DNA of 64,000 nucleotides from Chaetorhynchus papuensis (Eukaryota > Chordata > Aves > Passeriformes > Rhipiduridae): contig VWYX01000921.1 in the NCBI GenBank assembly GCA_013396525.1, forward strand, positions 92,857 through 156,856, written 5' to 3'. Position numbers and translations under genes: made by a program. The notes under the pieces are model-generated. The model was not told where the DNA came from and did not search any database. It worked only from the letters and a program-made list of their open reading frames with translations. Every line of letters starts with the position of its first letter. Positions within the stretch are counted from its first letter, which is position 1. Of this stretch, positions 1 to 12,500 are shown piece by piece.

Positions 1-1708
1 CTCCGGGGCTGGCAGTGCCAGGGAGGCTTTCCCAGGGACACATTCCAGTCTCCTGGGTCACGGCAGCTCCCTTGGATGTTGTTTTGAAAGAGCTCCCAAG
101 CGGATCTATGACAAAGTGCAGCCTGAAAAGGAGGAAGTGAAACCCTCGCTCCCTTGAGGCCAGTGGGATTTCTGCCTCCCAGTGTCATGGGGGGAGGATT
201 TCTCACAGCCTCCCTCACTGCCGCCTTGGCTGTGGTGTCAGTGGGCACAGAAAGGTGCCAGCCCTTGGGGTACAGAGTAATTTGGGGTGCATAAAGGCTC
301 CACAGAGGCAAGACTGGATGGAAAAACTGCAAGCAGCCATTCTGCAAATGCTCCCTTCTGGAACCAAGAGGGTTGCAACAGAACAAGCTGCAGAGCTGGG
401 AAATGCCACGGTGCATCTTCCAGTGCAAAGAGGTACTGATGGTGGGAAAGGCACTGGAGAAGCCAGTCCAGAAGGACTGGGGGGTGGCAGGATGGGAAAT
501 CACTGCCTCTGAGGTTGGACAGTGTCTTCAATTCCCTGTGGTGCTTATTCCTCCAGACACGTCCATCTGCTCCTGGTGCCGGGGGTGGTTGGGTGGCTGT
601 GCTGTGCCCGTGCTGGTCCCTCCATGGGTCCCTGCAGAGCTGACCCAGCACAGCCCTGTCCCACCACAGAGCACAGCTCAGCTGTCAGAAAGGGGTGGGC
701 AGCAGTGTCCCCTCACTGACCTCAGCTCCCTCCAGAGAAAAATAACTCTGCCACAGGACCCGAGCGCTCCCTGCCAGCTCTGTCACGGGTCTGCTCCCCG
801 TGTCACAGCTCTCTGTGTCACATGCATTGCAGTGCTGTCTGCACAGATGAAATGCTCCCCTGTCCTCTTTATCCTTTTCCCCAAGGTAGGCAATAATTTT
901 TTTGTCTCATTCCTGGATGGAAAGTCTTCTCCTGATGTATAAGATGAGGTGTAACTTGCACAAACCCTCCTTTCTTCAGCAGGAAATATCTCCCTGTCTC
1001 AAAATCTCCTTAGCTGGATGATCATTTATCTTTGGGTTTCCACTGGGTTCATGTTTCCTGTTTTCTTCTTCCAGATTGTGATCCCTAACTGGAGATATTT
1101 TACAGCTCTGCTTTGCTTTCCACATATCACTGCAGAGATAATCTCTGAGCAGACAGTTTCTTTTTCCTTGGAAGTTATTGGGAAAAAAAAAAGTAACTGA
1201 GCTATCAAAACACGAGTGTGTCTTTGAAACCAAAAACGCTCCTCTCTGACCATGCATCCTCCTGGCCCCAGCACATCACCCAGTAATTGAGATTTCTGCC
1301 TTTCCAACTGTTTGCTTTCTCCCTGCTTCCCCTTTAAATTCCCAGGAGCCTCCTGGCAGCGCAGGCAGTGCCGATCCCGTTTTACCAGCAGAGAATGCCT
1401 TACACTTGGTTTTGTTGATTCCTTTAATGTAAACTAAGTCATTCACCCAGAAAGTTCAAGGCTCTGGAAAAGTGGTGACGCTTTGGGCCCTGTCCCAGGT
1501 GAATGTTCCCGTTCCCTGCCAGCTCCCAGACGGGTAACGACTTCCCAGCTCCACAGGCCCCGCACCGCTGGAGTCAACTGTTATAAACCTGCCACGGGGG
1601 ATGAGAGCTCATGAAAGGAAAAGGAGCCTCTTTATTGTCTGTCTGCTTGCCTGCCTTTGGTGCTGCTTCCCGTCAGCGCCGTTACCCCGGGGCTCCCACG
1701 AGAGATGT
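1..1708. other. Unique non-coding sequence, no gene seen
   Basis: No exon with convincing splice signals or protein-like codon use was found. Short open frames occur on both strands, but they overlap one another and show no recognisable domain. The stretch 880-1200 is more AT-rich and holds an A10 run near 1184. The segment ends directly at the minisatellite. Confidence 0.6.
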
Positions 1709-2279
1709 GCGGCAGCAGCACAGAAATGCCCCTCCAGCAGCACAGAAAAGCCCCTAAAGCAGCACAGAAATGCCCCTCCAGCAGCACGGAAATGCTCCTA
1801 AAGCAGCACAGAAATGCTCCTAAAGCAGCACAGAAATGCCCCTAAAGCAGCACAGAAATGCTCCAAAAGCAGCACAGAAATGCCCCTCCAGCAGCACGGA
1901 AATGCCCCTCCAGCAGCACAGAAATGCCCCTCCAGCAGCACAGAAATGGCCCTAAAGCAGCACAGAAATGCCCCAAAAACAGCACAGAAATGCTCCTAAA
2001 GCAGCACAGAAATGCTCCTAAAGCAGCACAGAAATGCTCCAAAAGCAGCACAGAAATGCCCCTAAAGCAGCACAGAAAAGCCCCTAGAGCAGCACAGAAA
2101 TGGCCCTAGAGCAGCACAGAAATGCCCCTAAAGCAGCACGGAAATGCTCCAAAAGCAGCACAGAAGTGCCCCTAAATCAGCACAGAAATGCCCCTAAAGC
2201 AGCACAGAAATGCCCCTCCAGCAGCACAGAAATGCTCCAAAAGCAGCACAGAAATGCCCCTCCAGCAGCACAGAAATGC
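1709..2279. repeat. 22-bp minisatellite, left part
   Basis: Tandem array of a 22-bp unit close to AGCAGCACAGAAATGCCCCT plus two variable bases (AA or CC), about 26 copies before the gap. Units differ mainly in the last 6-8 bases: CCCCTCCAG, CCCCTAAAG, CTCCTAAAG, CTCCAAAAG and CCCCTAGAG types are interspersed, and some carry ACGG for ACAG or AAAAG for AAATG. Because 22 is not a multiple of 3, the frame cycles every three units and repeats after 66 bp. No unit contains a stop in several frames, so long artificial open frames arise on both strands. These are not genes. The array runs into an assembly gap, so its true length is unknown. Confidence 0.95.
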
Positions 2280-3229
2280 NNNNNNNNNNNNNNNNNNNNN
2301 NNNNNNNNNNNNNNNNNNNNNNNNNNNNNNNNNNNNNNNNNNNNNNNNNNNNNNNNNNNNNNNNNNNNNNNNNNNNNNNNNNNNNNNNNNNNNNNNNNNN
2401 NNNNNNNNNNNNNNNNNNNNNNNNNNNNNNNNNNNNNNNNNNNNNNNNNNNNNNNNNNNNNNNNNNNNNNNNNNNNNNNNNNNNNNNNNNNNNNNNNNNN
2501 NNNNNNNNNNNNNNNNNNNNNNNNNNNNNNNNNNNNNNNNNNNNNNNNNNNNNNNNNNNNNNNNNNNNNNNNNNNNNNNNNNNNNNNNNNNNNNNNNNNN
2601 NNNNNNNNNNNNNNNNNNNNNNNNNNNNNNNNNNNNNNNNNNNNNNNNNNNNNNNNNNNNNNNNNNNNNNNNNNNNNNNNNNNNNNNNNNNNNNNNNNNN
2701 NNNNNNNNNNNNNNNNNNNNNNNNNNNNNNNNNNNNNNNNNNNNNNNNNNNNNNNNNNNNNNNNNNNNNNNNNNNNNNNNNNNNNNNNNNNNNNNNNNNN
2801 NNNNNNNNNNNNNNNNNNNNNNNNNNNNNNNNNNNNNNNNNNNNNNNNNNNNNNNNNNNNNNNNNNNNNNNNNNNNNNNNNNNNNNNNNNNNNNNNNNNN
2901 NNNNNNNNNNNNNNNNNNNNNNNNNNNNNNNNNNNNNNNNNNNNNNNNNNNNNNNNNNNNNNNNNNNNNNNNNNNNNNNNNNNNNNNNNNNNNNNNNNNN
3001 NNNNNNNNNNNNNNNNNNNNNNNNNNNNNNNNNNNNNNNNNNNNNNNNNNNNNNNNNNNNNNNNNNNNNNNNNNNNNNNNNNNNNNNNNNNNNNNNNNNN
3101 NNNNNNNNNNNNNNNNNNNNNNNNNNNNNNNNNNNNNNNNNNNNNNNNNNNNNNNNNNNNNNNNNNNNNNNNNNNNNNNNNNNNNNNNNNNNNNNNNNNN
3201 NNNNNNNNNNNNNNNNNNNNNNNNNNNNN
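2280..3229. other. Assembly gap (950 N)
   Basis: A run of 950 undetermined bases flanked on both sides by the same 22-bp minisatellite. The array therefore almost certainly continues through the gap. The N count may be an estimate and not a measured length. Confidence 0.99.
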
Positions 3230-3257
3230 AAAGCAGCACAGAAATGCCCCTCCAGCA
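3230..3257. repeat. 22-bp minisatellite, right end
   Basis: Just over one further unit (AAGCAGCACAGAAATGCCCC then TCCAGCAG) follows the gap before unique sequence begins. It matches the register and base content of the left part, which shows the array spans the gap. Confidence 0.9.
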
Positions 3258-6200
3258 GCTGGGCCCAGCCCATGGCACTCAGCCCTATCACTGTCCCATC
3301 TCAACCAGCCCCAGGGACCTCTTTCTCCTCTCTTTTGCTTTCTCAGACATCAAGTGGTGACAAATTTCCTGGTGACACCTCTGCAGAAGGCAAGTCATGA
3401 GACACAGAGAGCTGTAGTTCAGTACAGCTGGTGGCATTTTTCTAGAAGCTGAACTCAGCTGCTGTGGCACTGAGAGCTTTTCACTGCTTTCCCATCTACT
3501 GCTGCAGAGAACATATCCGAGTGGGAGGTTTCTTCAGATTTCCATATTTTTCCCCAGAAAGTACCAGGGTGGCTGGGAGGGAAGGTAGGGCATGTGAGGG
3601 GGAAGGGCAGTGGGAGAAATCTGGTGTCAGATTATCTTTCCAAAATGAAAATCTTTTCTTTAGATAGTTGTGCTCCAACCCCAGCTCCTGGTCATGTTTA
3701 CACCTCTGCTGTTGGAGATGGAGCAGCAGGATCCTGGTGTTGAGAACCAGCTCAGGGAACTTTAGATGCTGGACTCACAATTTCAAAGAACTCAAGAGCT
3801 CCCCAGTGACCCCCACCACCTCCTGAACTGGTGCTAGACCCCATAACAATCTGTGTTTCTCCACTGTCCTGCTACATGGAGGCAGCAGGAGGGACAGGGG
3901 TGCTGCTGGCTGCTGGTGGCTACTCCTCCCCAGTTCCAGCAGGATGGAGAGGTGCAACCCCAGTGGTCACCCCCATGTGCCCCTCCAGCTCCATCTCCCC
4001 AGTGCCCTGGACCATGCAATGAGCACAGCAGAGCTCCACAACAGAGCAAGGAGCACCCCTGGCCCGTGGGCACCCTCAGGGTGCACCCCTGAGTGGGGCA
4101 GGTCTGGCAGAGGGCACAGCACGTGCAGATGGTGCCGTGGAGCAGAGCCCCAAATTCTTGGCAGGGCTGGCTCACACCTCCTCCGTGGCCATAGCCCCGC
4201 TGCAGAGCTGGAGCTGAAATTTCCACACATGGTGCTTGTCGGCCTTGGGGAGCGTCTCTGCCGCCCGTCACGTAACTGCTTGCCTGGAGGAATGTGCTGG
4301 TGTTTCTTTCGGGGGATTACTGGGTCTTTCCTGTCCTGTTTTTCCTTGGAAAACCCTTTCTGTCTGCAGGGCAGGATCTCTGGGCTGTGTAAAGCCCTGC
4401 ACCACATGGCACAGGCAGGGCTCTTTCCTGCTGCCGGGATGTCTGTGGTGGCAGAGGGCACCTCGGCTCTGCAGAGGAGCTCCAGTGGCTGCTGCTGCTG
4501 GCAAAGCCTCCTGCTCATGGTGTGTGACCTGTCCAGGAGGGCAGCTCACCCTGACTGACCACAGAGCAGCCCCTGGGATGCAGATGTGGGGCAGGGAAGC
4601 ACAGGGACGCCGTCACCCATCCCCTGAGCTCCTCTTTGGGCCCAGGAGGTGGCCCCTGGCTCCCTGTGTGCCCACCACAGCTCCCCTCCTCCAGGAACCC
4701 AGTGCCTAAAGCCAGCTGGACACTGCTCATCATCCCCACACCTTGTGAATATTGAAGTACAGCTGGGGATGTGCTCCTGGCGTGCTGCAGAGGGATAGCT
4801 TGGAAATTCAGAGTTAGGCCATCATACAGTGGCTGTAGGCCTCATGTTCAAGCTCATCTTCTAGAGAATTTATTTTCTAATGCAAATAGCAGGAAGTACA
4901 TGACCCGCCCTCTTATCTGGAAGTGAGAGATGTTTCCATGGTCCCCCTGATCTGGCTGTGGATCTGGAGCTCCGCTGGCTCGGCTCTGTGGCATCGCTGT
5001 GTCCCCCGGGCCCAGCATCCCTGGGGAGGAGCAGGAGGGGTCAGCAATTCGAAATTTTGGAACAAATCAGAGCCTGCACAGGGAGCAGGGCCTGCCTGGA
5101 ACACTGAGGGTGCTGCTGCAGACCAGAAGGTCTGAGAGACACAAACATTTTCTGAAACAGCATTTCCTCATATTGATTTCCTCCAGTCACCAGGGATGAC
5201 TCTCCCCAGAAGCAAATCCTTCATCTAAGCTATCGCAGCACAAAATCCCCTGGAGGGTCAGCTGCTATCGCTCCGCTTATCCAGGCTGCTCCCAACCAGC
5301 ACACTTGTGAGTGGATCTGCTTTCTGAGACCAGCACAGAGCTCCTGCCCCTGAAAATCCCCCGCACGCGGCTGTGGTCAGACAGACTGCAGGACAGCACA
5401 GCCCTGGCAGCGGTGAAGACTCTCACTGAAGAGGTTAAAGAGTTACCTTGAGCTGGGATCTGCATTTTGTTAAATTATTTGAAAGAACAGCATCTCTGCT
5501 GTTTCCTTCTCCAGCATGCAGAAGAAAAATGACTGTATTATGGTTGTGTCTAGCGTAGCGCTTGGCACCGGGCCAGCAGGATTTACAATGGCTGGGTGAA
5601 AAGTCTGGAGGGAAGGCAGTTCCTTCTGCTGTGGACAGTCCTTACAGGGTCTGCAAGGACCAATCTCACAGCGCAGCAGGGGCCTGTCGAAGTGCCAAGA
5701 GGAGCCCTGCCAGCAGAGAGCTGCTGGAGAAGCCATTTGTTCTGCCCATGAAACGTGAGGTCAGCGGGACCCACCGCCTCCTGCCAGGGGTGATAAGAGG
5801 GGGAAGGCAACAGAGTAAGGCAGGCTTTGTCTATTCTGGATAAAAGATCAATCCTACTGCATCTCTTTAGCATGAGACTTTTCGTGCTGGAATTTTCTGG
5901 CTGGAAAAGCCATGTCTCTGATTCAGAACCATTTTCAGAAAGAAACACCTGGCCTCACTCCCTGGAGGGGAGGAAGCAGCTGGATATTGATTTCTAATAC
6001 ACGGTATTAAATTCACATGCATTCCTGAATGGGATTTTACTCTAGAGGTGAGTACAGCTGCCAGGACGGGCAGGTCTCTGTCCTGCTCTGCTTCCCATCA
6101 CAGCAGGTACTGAGAACGTTCCTGCTCTGCTGGAACACTGTGTCCTGCCTCGTTTGCTGTCCTCTGCTCGCCAGAGAGAGAAGCTCAGGCAATGAAGGGT

Positions 6201-7667
6201 TGCGGTTTGGAGGGCACTGGAGCCCTCTCCATAGCAGCTCCTTTTGTGATTGCAGCAGTTCTGGGCGGGACAGGAGTCACAGAGAGTTTGCAGAGAAAAC
6301 AAGGCATGGTCTGGAGGTGGAAGAGATCATTGATCTGGTGTGGAAGAGATCATTGATCTGGTTTATTGGTTTGCTCTGATCAGGGTGGACAGTGGCTGGG
6401 GCTGGAGGAGAGCTGTGTGCCCAGGTGGCTTTCAGACTGTAAGGGACAGGTGAATTGCTTCTCTGAGGAGGGCCCTGGCTCTGGGTGTTCATGGCCTTAG
6501 CTGGTAACTGCAGGCAGACACCTCAGGCATGGATATCGTGGGCATTCCCAAACATTGATGGATGTCATGGTCCTCACAGCAATTATCAGACCTCACAGGC
6601 TCCACTCAATGCACTGAGGTGCTCTGTACCCCGAGCAGCAGCTCTGGGCCTCTGCACAGGGGCAGGGTCCCACCTCAAGCTGACCACATCCTCTCTTTGG
6701 CCAGGGTGAGACCTGGCTGCCTGCATCTTCAGCCGAACTGGCCAAACCATCACAGAGGTCCATTAAGCTTCTGGGCAAAGCCTTCCCCTCTGGTGAGGTA
6801 AGGCCTTCAGCTGGACACCTGGGCCATTGGAACACGCTTGCCCCACGTCCTGGCCAGCAGGTTTCACATCTTGGAGGATAATTACAGCTGAGTGGTGTCC
6901 CTTCAGGAGGCACTGTGGGCTTGCTTTCCCAGGACGGGCTGTAGCAGATCCGTACCTGACAGTGGCAGCAGATCCACAGGTTTCCTGTGACGAGAGGCGG
7001 AGCAGGCTGTGATGACTGACCAGGGACAGCCACATCCTCAGAAAGGTCTTTAGCAGTAGCAGCCAGGTGTCTTTTAAACTGCTTTTCTGGTTAGCAAGGA
7101 GATATATTTTAAAAACTGAAAGAGAGAATTATTCTGGGAAACTGCTCTGGAAAATGTGTAGTAAAGATGAATCCCTATGGGCTGAGTTACACTGGAGATA
7201 CAGTGCTGCTGCTCCCTGTTGTAGGGCAGTGTCAGAGGAGCTGTCCTAAACCCACGGCCAGGCCCTTGGAGCCTTTTTTCCCCATGCAACATGAACAACT
7301 CAGACTTTTTGTCAAGTCTTGGGAAATGAGCTAAAGTGATCTCATTTTTGTTGCATCATCTTGGGTTCTGGTAACATCATGACTGGTGTGTGTAAGCCCC
7401 ACACCTGTGGCACCAGTGGGACACCTCTGACACCAGCTGTCAGGACAACCTGCCACTGAACTTGCTATTGGCAACCTGAAAGCCAAGTAAGTGGAGAGGA
7501 CAGCTGTGTCCCTGGCAGTCCAGCCCCATGGGCTTTTGGGCCGGGCTGGTGAACTTTGCTGGTCCAGGGAGTTGGGGACACAGGTTCTGGCTCTGTGCAT
7601 GGAGGCAGTTGTTCTCTGGCCAGCAGAACCTGGCCATTCTGTAGGTGAACTGCTGTCCTACCTGTCA
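3258..7667. other. Unique non-coding sequence
   Basis: No supported exon. Visible details are an octamer motif ATGCAAAT at 4880-4887 in an AT-rich patch (4855-4900), a 23-bp tandem duplication at 6318-6363, and AT-rich tracts around 5460-5540 and 7070-7160. Open frames here are short and overlap on both strands. Confidence 0.6.
6318..6363. repeat. 23-bp tandem duplication (2 copies)
   Basis: TGGAAGAGATCATTGATCTG followed by GTG (first copy) or GTT (second copy). The two copies at 6318-6340 and 6341-6363 differ only at the last base. This is a simple recent duplication with no coding meaning seen. Confidence 0.9.
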
Positions 7668-7940
7668 TGGCCAGTGACAGCACCCAGGGAAGGGCTGGAG
7701 CTGTGTCAGAGGGTTTAGGATGGAGATCAGGAAAGGCTCTTCCCCCAGAGGGTGCTGGGCACTGCCCAGGCTCCCCAGGGAATGGGCACAGCCCCGAGGC
7801 TGCCAGAGCTCCAGGAGCGTTTGGACAGCGCTGCCAGGGATGCCCAGGGTGGGGCTGTTGGGGTGTCTGTGCAGGGCCAGGGGATGCACTGGGTGATCCT
7901 GGGGGTCCCTTCCAGCTCAGGAGATTCTGTGATTGTATGG
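7668..7940 (+). mobile_element. CR1 LINE 3' fragment
   Basis: The sequence follows the known avian CR1 3' region: the 'cagtgacag..acccaggg' segment, the 'ggctcttcccccagaggg' segment, 'ctccccagggaa', 'gtttggacagcgctgccaggg', then 'gtcccttccagctcagga' and the short tail repeat ATTCTGTGATTGTATG at 7924-7939. Plus orientation, 5'-truncated as is usual for CR1. It carries no coding capacity. I recognise the family from memory; the subfamily is not assigned. Confidence 0.9.
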
Positions 7941-9329
7941 AGCCAAGACAGGCTGGGGATCTCTCCTTGCACACAGGGTCTTACCTTCATCGGTGCTCCC
8001 CATCCCTGGGTGCAGGAAGAGGGAATGGTCAAAGTCAGCTCTGCTGGGGCTTAGCAGAGGCAGGAGGGAGCAGGCGACGGGGCTCAGCTGGGTTGGTGAG
8101 TGTCTGCCTGAGCATGCAGCTGCCTAAATCCCAGAGATTACTCACAGCAACCTCAGCACAAGAGTTACTGCTGAAGGAAAAACTTCAATGTCAAGAGCAT
8201 GAGTAATAACCAAGCTGGCACTTAACGGTTCAAACAGAAGATAAGAGCTAAGGCTGGATTCTCAGAGGGCCCGTTTTATCTCTTTTATATATGTCACAAC
8301 TGAAGAAATGAAGAATATAAAAGTTATTTATTAGCGTTTCGTTCCTGCTGTACTTTTATCATGTTGAGTGTGCATTGACCCCACGGTACCACAGAACTGG
8401 AGAAGGGATTAACAGATTAAGGGAATCCTCTATCTCAGTAGGACCAGATTTGGGGGTGATCTTCACCCTCTGACCCCTTCACAGCTCTTCCCTGTTCGCT
8501 GGGGAAGCTGCGGTGCTACTCCTGCCCAGCTCCGAGCCTTCCCCTCAGGGGGAAGAACACATTTTGACCCTCTGGGCAGGCAGCTGGAGGTGATCTGGTG
8601 CAGGCACTTGCACTGGCCCAGGGGCCAGCTCTGCTTGTTGGGGAGCCCATCACCAGGCTGCTCTTTCCCCAGTCCTGCAACGCCAAGCAGAGTGCTCGGA
8701 GGTCCGGCCGAGTGGACATGGTGCAAGAACCAGCTGGAGCAGCCTGGTGCTGACAGCAGAGGCACGGGAAGGTGAGAGAACTGGAAGGGCTGGAGAGATG
8801 AAACTTAGACAGGAAAATGTAAGATCTCTGTGAAAATACCCAAGGTAGGAAAGAAAACAGGAGAAAGGAGGAGGGAAGCAACAAACTTCAGTAAGTACAA
8901 AATACATCTTGAGTTTCCTTGATTATGTGATACGGATCTTGGCAATGCTGCGTGTACTGTCCTTGGCTGAAAAATTATCCTCCCTCTCCTAGCTGTGAAT
9001 GAGGTGGCTCCAAAGTGACAATCCCTGCTGCTGGGAATTACTGAGCTGAGCAGCAGAGGGGCTGGGGAGAGCAGACCCTGGTGCAGGGCTCAGCAGTGCC
9101 GGGGGCTGCGGGGCAGAGAGCACCGCAGCTCCCTGGGCGCAGCAGGAAAAGCTGAGTTGTGCTCAAACAGGTTTAGATCGGTGCAGAAACGCAAAGCCTG
9201 GGGCGTTTTGAAACATGGCATGTCGGGCTGAGCTAAACAGCAATGAAAGGTGCAGCACTCCCAGTCTACACAGACCATCAGGGTGTTTACGTGGCGCGGG
9301 CAGAGGGATTGCTCCGGGGCTGCAGGCGC

Positions 9330-9500
9330 AGGAAAGGTCAATAATTAATTATTGAACAGATGGGACAGTTTTGCCTGCATCTTCCTACAATTTGACCGTG
9401 GCCAGGTGGTGACTGTCTTGAATCTGTCTGTGGTCTGCAGTTAGTGTCTGTCACTGAATAATTCTCGAGCCTTGAAACATTTGCATGCTGTAAATGTATG
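9330..9500. promoter_or_regulatory. Candidate enhancer with 18-bp homeodomain palindrome
   Basis: A perfect 18-bp palindrome, TCAATAATTAATTATTGA (9338-9355), holds overlapping TAAT/ATTA cores suited to paired or dimeric homeodomain binding. An E-box CAGATG follows at 9358, another (CAGGTG) lies near 9403, and an octamer ATTTGCAT sits near 9479. The motif density is seen directly; enhancer function is inferred. No gene boundary is nearby. Confidence 0.4.
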
Positions 9501-12500
9501 AGAAATCCAAGCCTGTGCCCTTTGACAGCGCTCCAGGTAGGTCCATGCACTCTGTCTGGTCTCACAGGCTGGGAGGGAAGCGGAGGATTTCAGGTCTCAG
9601 ACAGGATGTGTGTGATATACCCTCACAGAGTGAATTTTAAATATTATAGTTCAGTCCACCAGCTGCAGCGTGGATGTTTAAGCTCAGAGATCACCTTTCT
9701 TAATTATTCCTGTTAGCGGTGTCCCCGTTCTGGCTCATTTAAGGAAACCAAGTGAGAAATGGGTAGGAGTAGGGTACTGGGGTAGGTGTGGGTCTGCTTG
9801 AACATCTCAGTGGGCATCAGGGAGTGCTTGGGAGAACCTTCATGTGCCAAGAACAATCCAAGTACTGTGATGTTCCTGGTCAAAATCACATGTGTTTGTT
9901 ATTCTGACGACCAGGACAAAGTCCAGCTGGAAGATGGAAGAGCCTTCCAGGAAAGAAGGATCATCACAGGATGGGCAAAGGGCTGGCAAATGCAGTTCTG
10001 GGTGCAGGCCTCTCTGGGCTGATCTGGGCAGTGCTCTCAATGGCACTTTAGAGAGCTGTGTTTTGACAGCTTTAATTCCTCTGATCTCATCTTACACAAA
10101 ATGTCCTGGGTTTTGGCATCAGCATCACCCTTTTCAAAATGCCTGGTACCTCTGAAGAAAACCAAATGTGACTTCAGGGCAATTACAGCTTAAATTTAAC
10201 ATTCAAGATTGAAGCGTGGCTTGTTGTTAATAACAAGCAAGTGAGCAATAATCTTTGTGGTTCAGGTCACTCAACACTTCTCATCTCAAGGGCCTCTTTT
10301 CATTTGTCAATAACTTTGATGAATGCCCAGGACCAGGATTCCTCATGCCATGGATCTGTCTTCTTCTGGATTTGTTTATAGCATCACACTGAAATCAGCG
10401 AAGTTGCACCAGAGAGGGAGATTAGAGAAAACCAGTTGATTTTTCCCATTTTTTCCAAAATTCTTATGACTTTCACTTTGAGAAGCTCCAGCACATGCAG
10501 GCTGTGGAGCAGCACATGACATTTGGCAGAGGTGGTGGTGTGTATGTCAAGATGTGCCTCTTGCTATCCTAGAGAAAAGATGCCCAAATTTGGGAACATT
10601 AAAAGTGTTTGAAAAGCCCCGGTTCACACAGGCTCAACAGGAACCCGCTGGAGTTTAGCACCTAAAACCTTGCAAGCATTTGTCTGCACGGGTTGTGCTG
10701 CAGCCCTGCTCTGTGGGCTGCTCTCCGTGAGCCCTGCTGAGGACAGGCTTGGGAGAGCACCCGGCTCTGGATGTCCTGGAAAACAGCACAGGTTCTGGAG
10801 GGCAGAGGAAGAACACATGAGAAGGATCCTGGGGTGGAAATGGACTCAGGAGCCCAGGTGGGCATGACAGTAAAATATGGGGATCCAGGTGGGGGAATAG
10901 GTAGTATTGGTCTGAGAACAAGTGATGCTGGTGGAGAGGTAGAGAGGGAAACAAGGTGACATGAGGCCACTTGTGACCTCAGAGCTGGAGGACCTGGAGG
11001 ACGAGTGAAAAACTGCCTGGAAAAAGGGCAGTAGGTCAATAACCAACATAATTTTGGGGTCACTGTGGATGGGCAGTCCAGGGGATGATGTCCAGTGTGT
11101 CTGGTCATGCCTGATGCTCTGGCTCTGTGCTGAAGCCACACAAGGCACCACTGCTTAGTTCTTTGTCATGGAACAGGTCTCCTGCTGGGCCCCTTGCATG
11201 TAGCCAGTGCTCTGGCTACTGCTTGGGTAACTGCAGACTTATTCCCAAAATTATGGGAGGGGGATTAGCAGGCTTAAGAGCAGCTGACTCTCTCTATTCA
11301 CTGACATAATCTTCTCTGTACCCCATGAGGTGTAAGTGGCTCCAAAAGCTGAAAATTCACAACAAAACAGACACCTTCAAAGCAGTGACAGGGACCCCGG
11401 GACATTGTGTTTCACCAGCAGTGCAGAATATCACAGGAAGGAAAAGGCCAGAAGGCCACAGATAAGTACTGGAGCCTACTTTTCGTGGGCCATCACCCAC
11501 AAAACCTCCCTTGCACCTCTGTGTCCCAGCACACACAGGAGGAGGTTGCACTTGAAACCTGGAGCCTCCTTGTCCACCAAGACCCCAGCATGTCCCAGAA
11601 CAGCCCAGGCAGCAGCCAAGGTGGGGCTTTGGCCCCCCCTGCCATGGCAGCTTCCCTGTGTCAAGCCTGAGAGGGCAGCTGTGTGTCCTGGAGAGCTGGG
11701 AGGAAAGGGCTGCCCTCCGTGGCAGCGCGGAGAGGGAAAGCGCTCCCGGCTGTGCGGGTTTCCAGCACAGAGGCTGCACCTCGCTGGCTTTTTCTGTCTT
11801 TGAGAAACAAAACCCCCACTCGTCCATATTCTCGTTCCTCAAAAGCCACTTCAGCAGCTGCATAACCAGTCTCACTGCCACTGCGGGGATCGGGAGCAAG
11901 GCTTTGTGCAGAGGCTTTATGAAGTCACAGCGCTGCTGCTTCCGAGCCTCCCCTGCGAGCGGGCCAGGAACCCCGCCAGGATGATGCTCTTCCAACACGA
12001 GCAGGCAGCGACTGCTCCATGCTTGCAGCTCTGGGACACCACTCTGCAGGCACAGAGGGAGTGAAAAAACCCAGCAGCCTGGGGCGTTGTAATTTCTAGG
12101 AAAGGCAGCAGCAGCCCCGCGCTGAGCAGCAGATTGCCCTGGGAACATCCCTGGCAGCCCCGCACACCCTGCAGGCTCTGCCAGAGCCCAGCCCGGGCAC
12201 AGCTCCTGGCACAGCCTCTGGGGCTCAGAGGGAACTCTGTGTGATGCACAGGGACTTGCTGCAGGCACAGGGGCCCTGCCACGACAGGAGGGCTCGGGCA
12301 GGGGTGTGGGACACTCACCACTCTCAGGACAGAGCAGAGGAAGAAAGGAAGCATCAGGTGTGGAAAGCAGGACCACACTGCGTGCACTGGAGGCTGGGAG
12401 AGTCTGTTCCAGCTGGTCTCACCCACACCCTGAGCACAGAGTGGTACTGGGGTACAGCACTGTGGGAATAGGTGGGATAAGGGACAGGAGAGGATGCTGT

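Noticed and set aside
1601..3452. Long repetitive open frames of the QHRNAPPAAQKC type, on both strands
   Set aside because: They are translations of the 22-bp minisatellite and of the N gap. The unit has no stops in several frames, so length is meaningless.
10216..10235. GCTTGTT/AACAAGC inverted repeat with a 6-base loop
   Set aside because: Arms of only 7 bases in AT-rich sequence are expected by chance in 64 kb.
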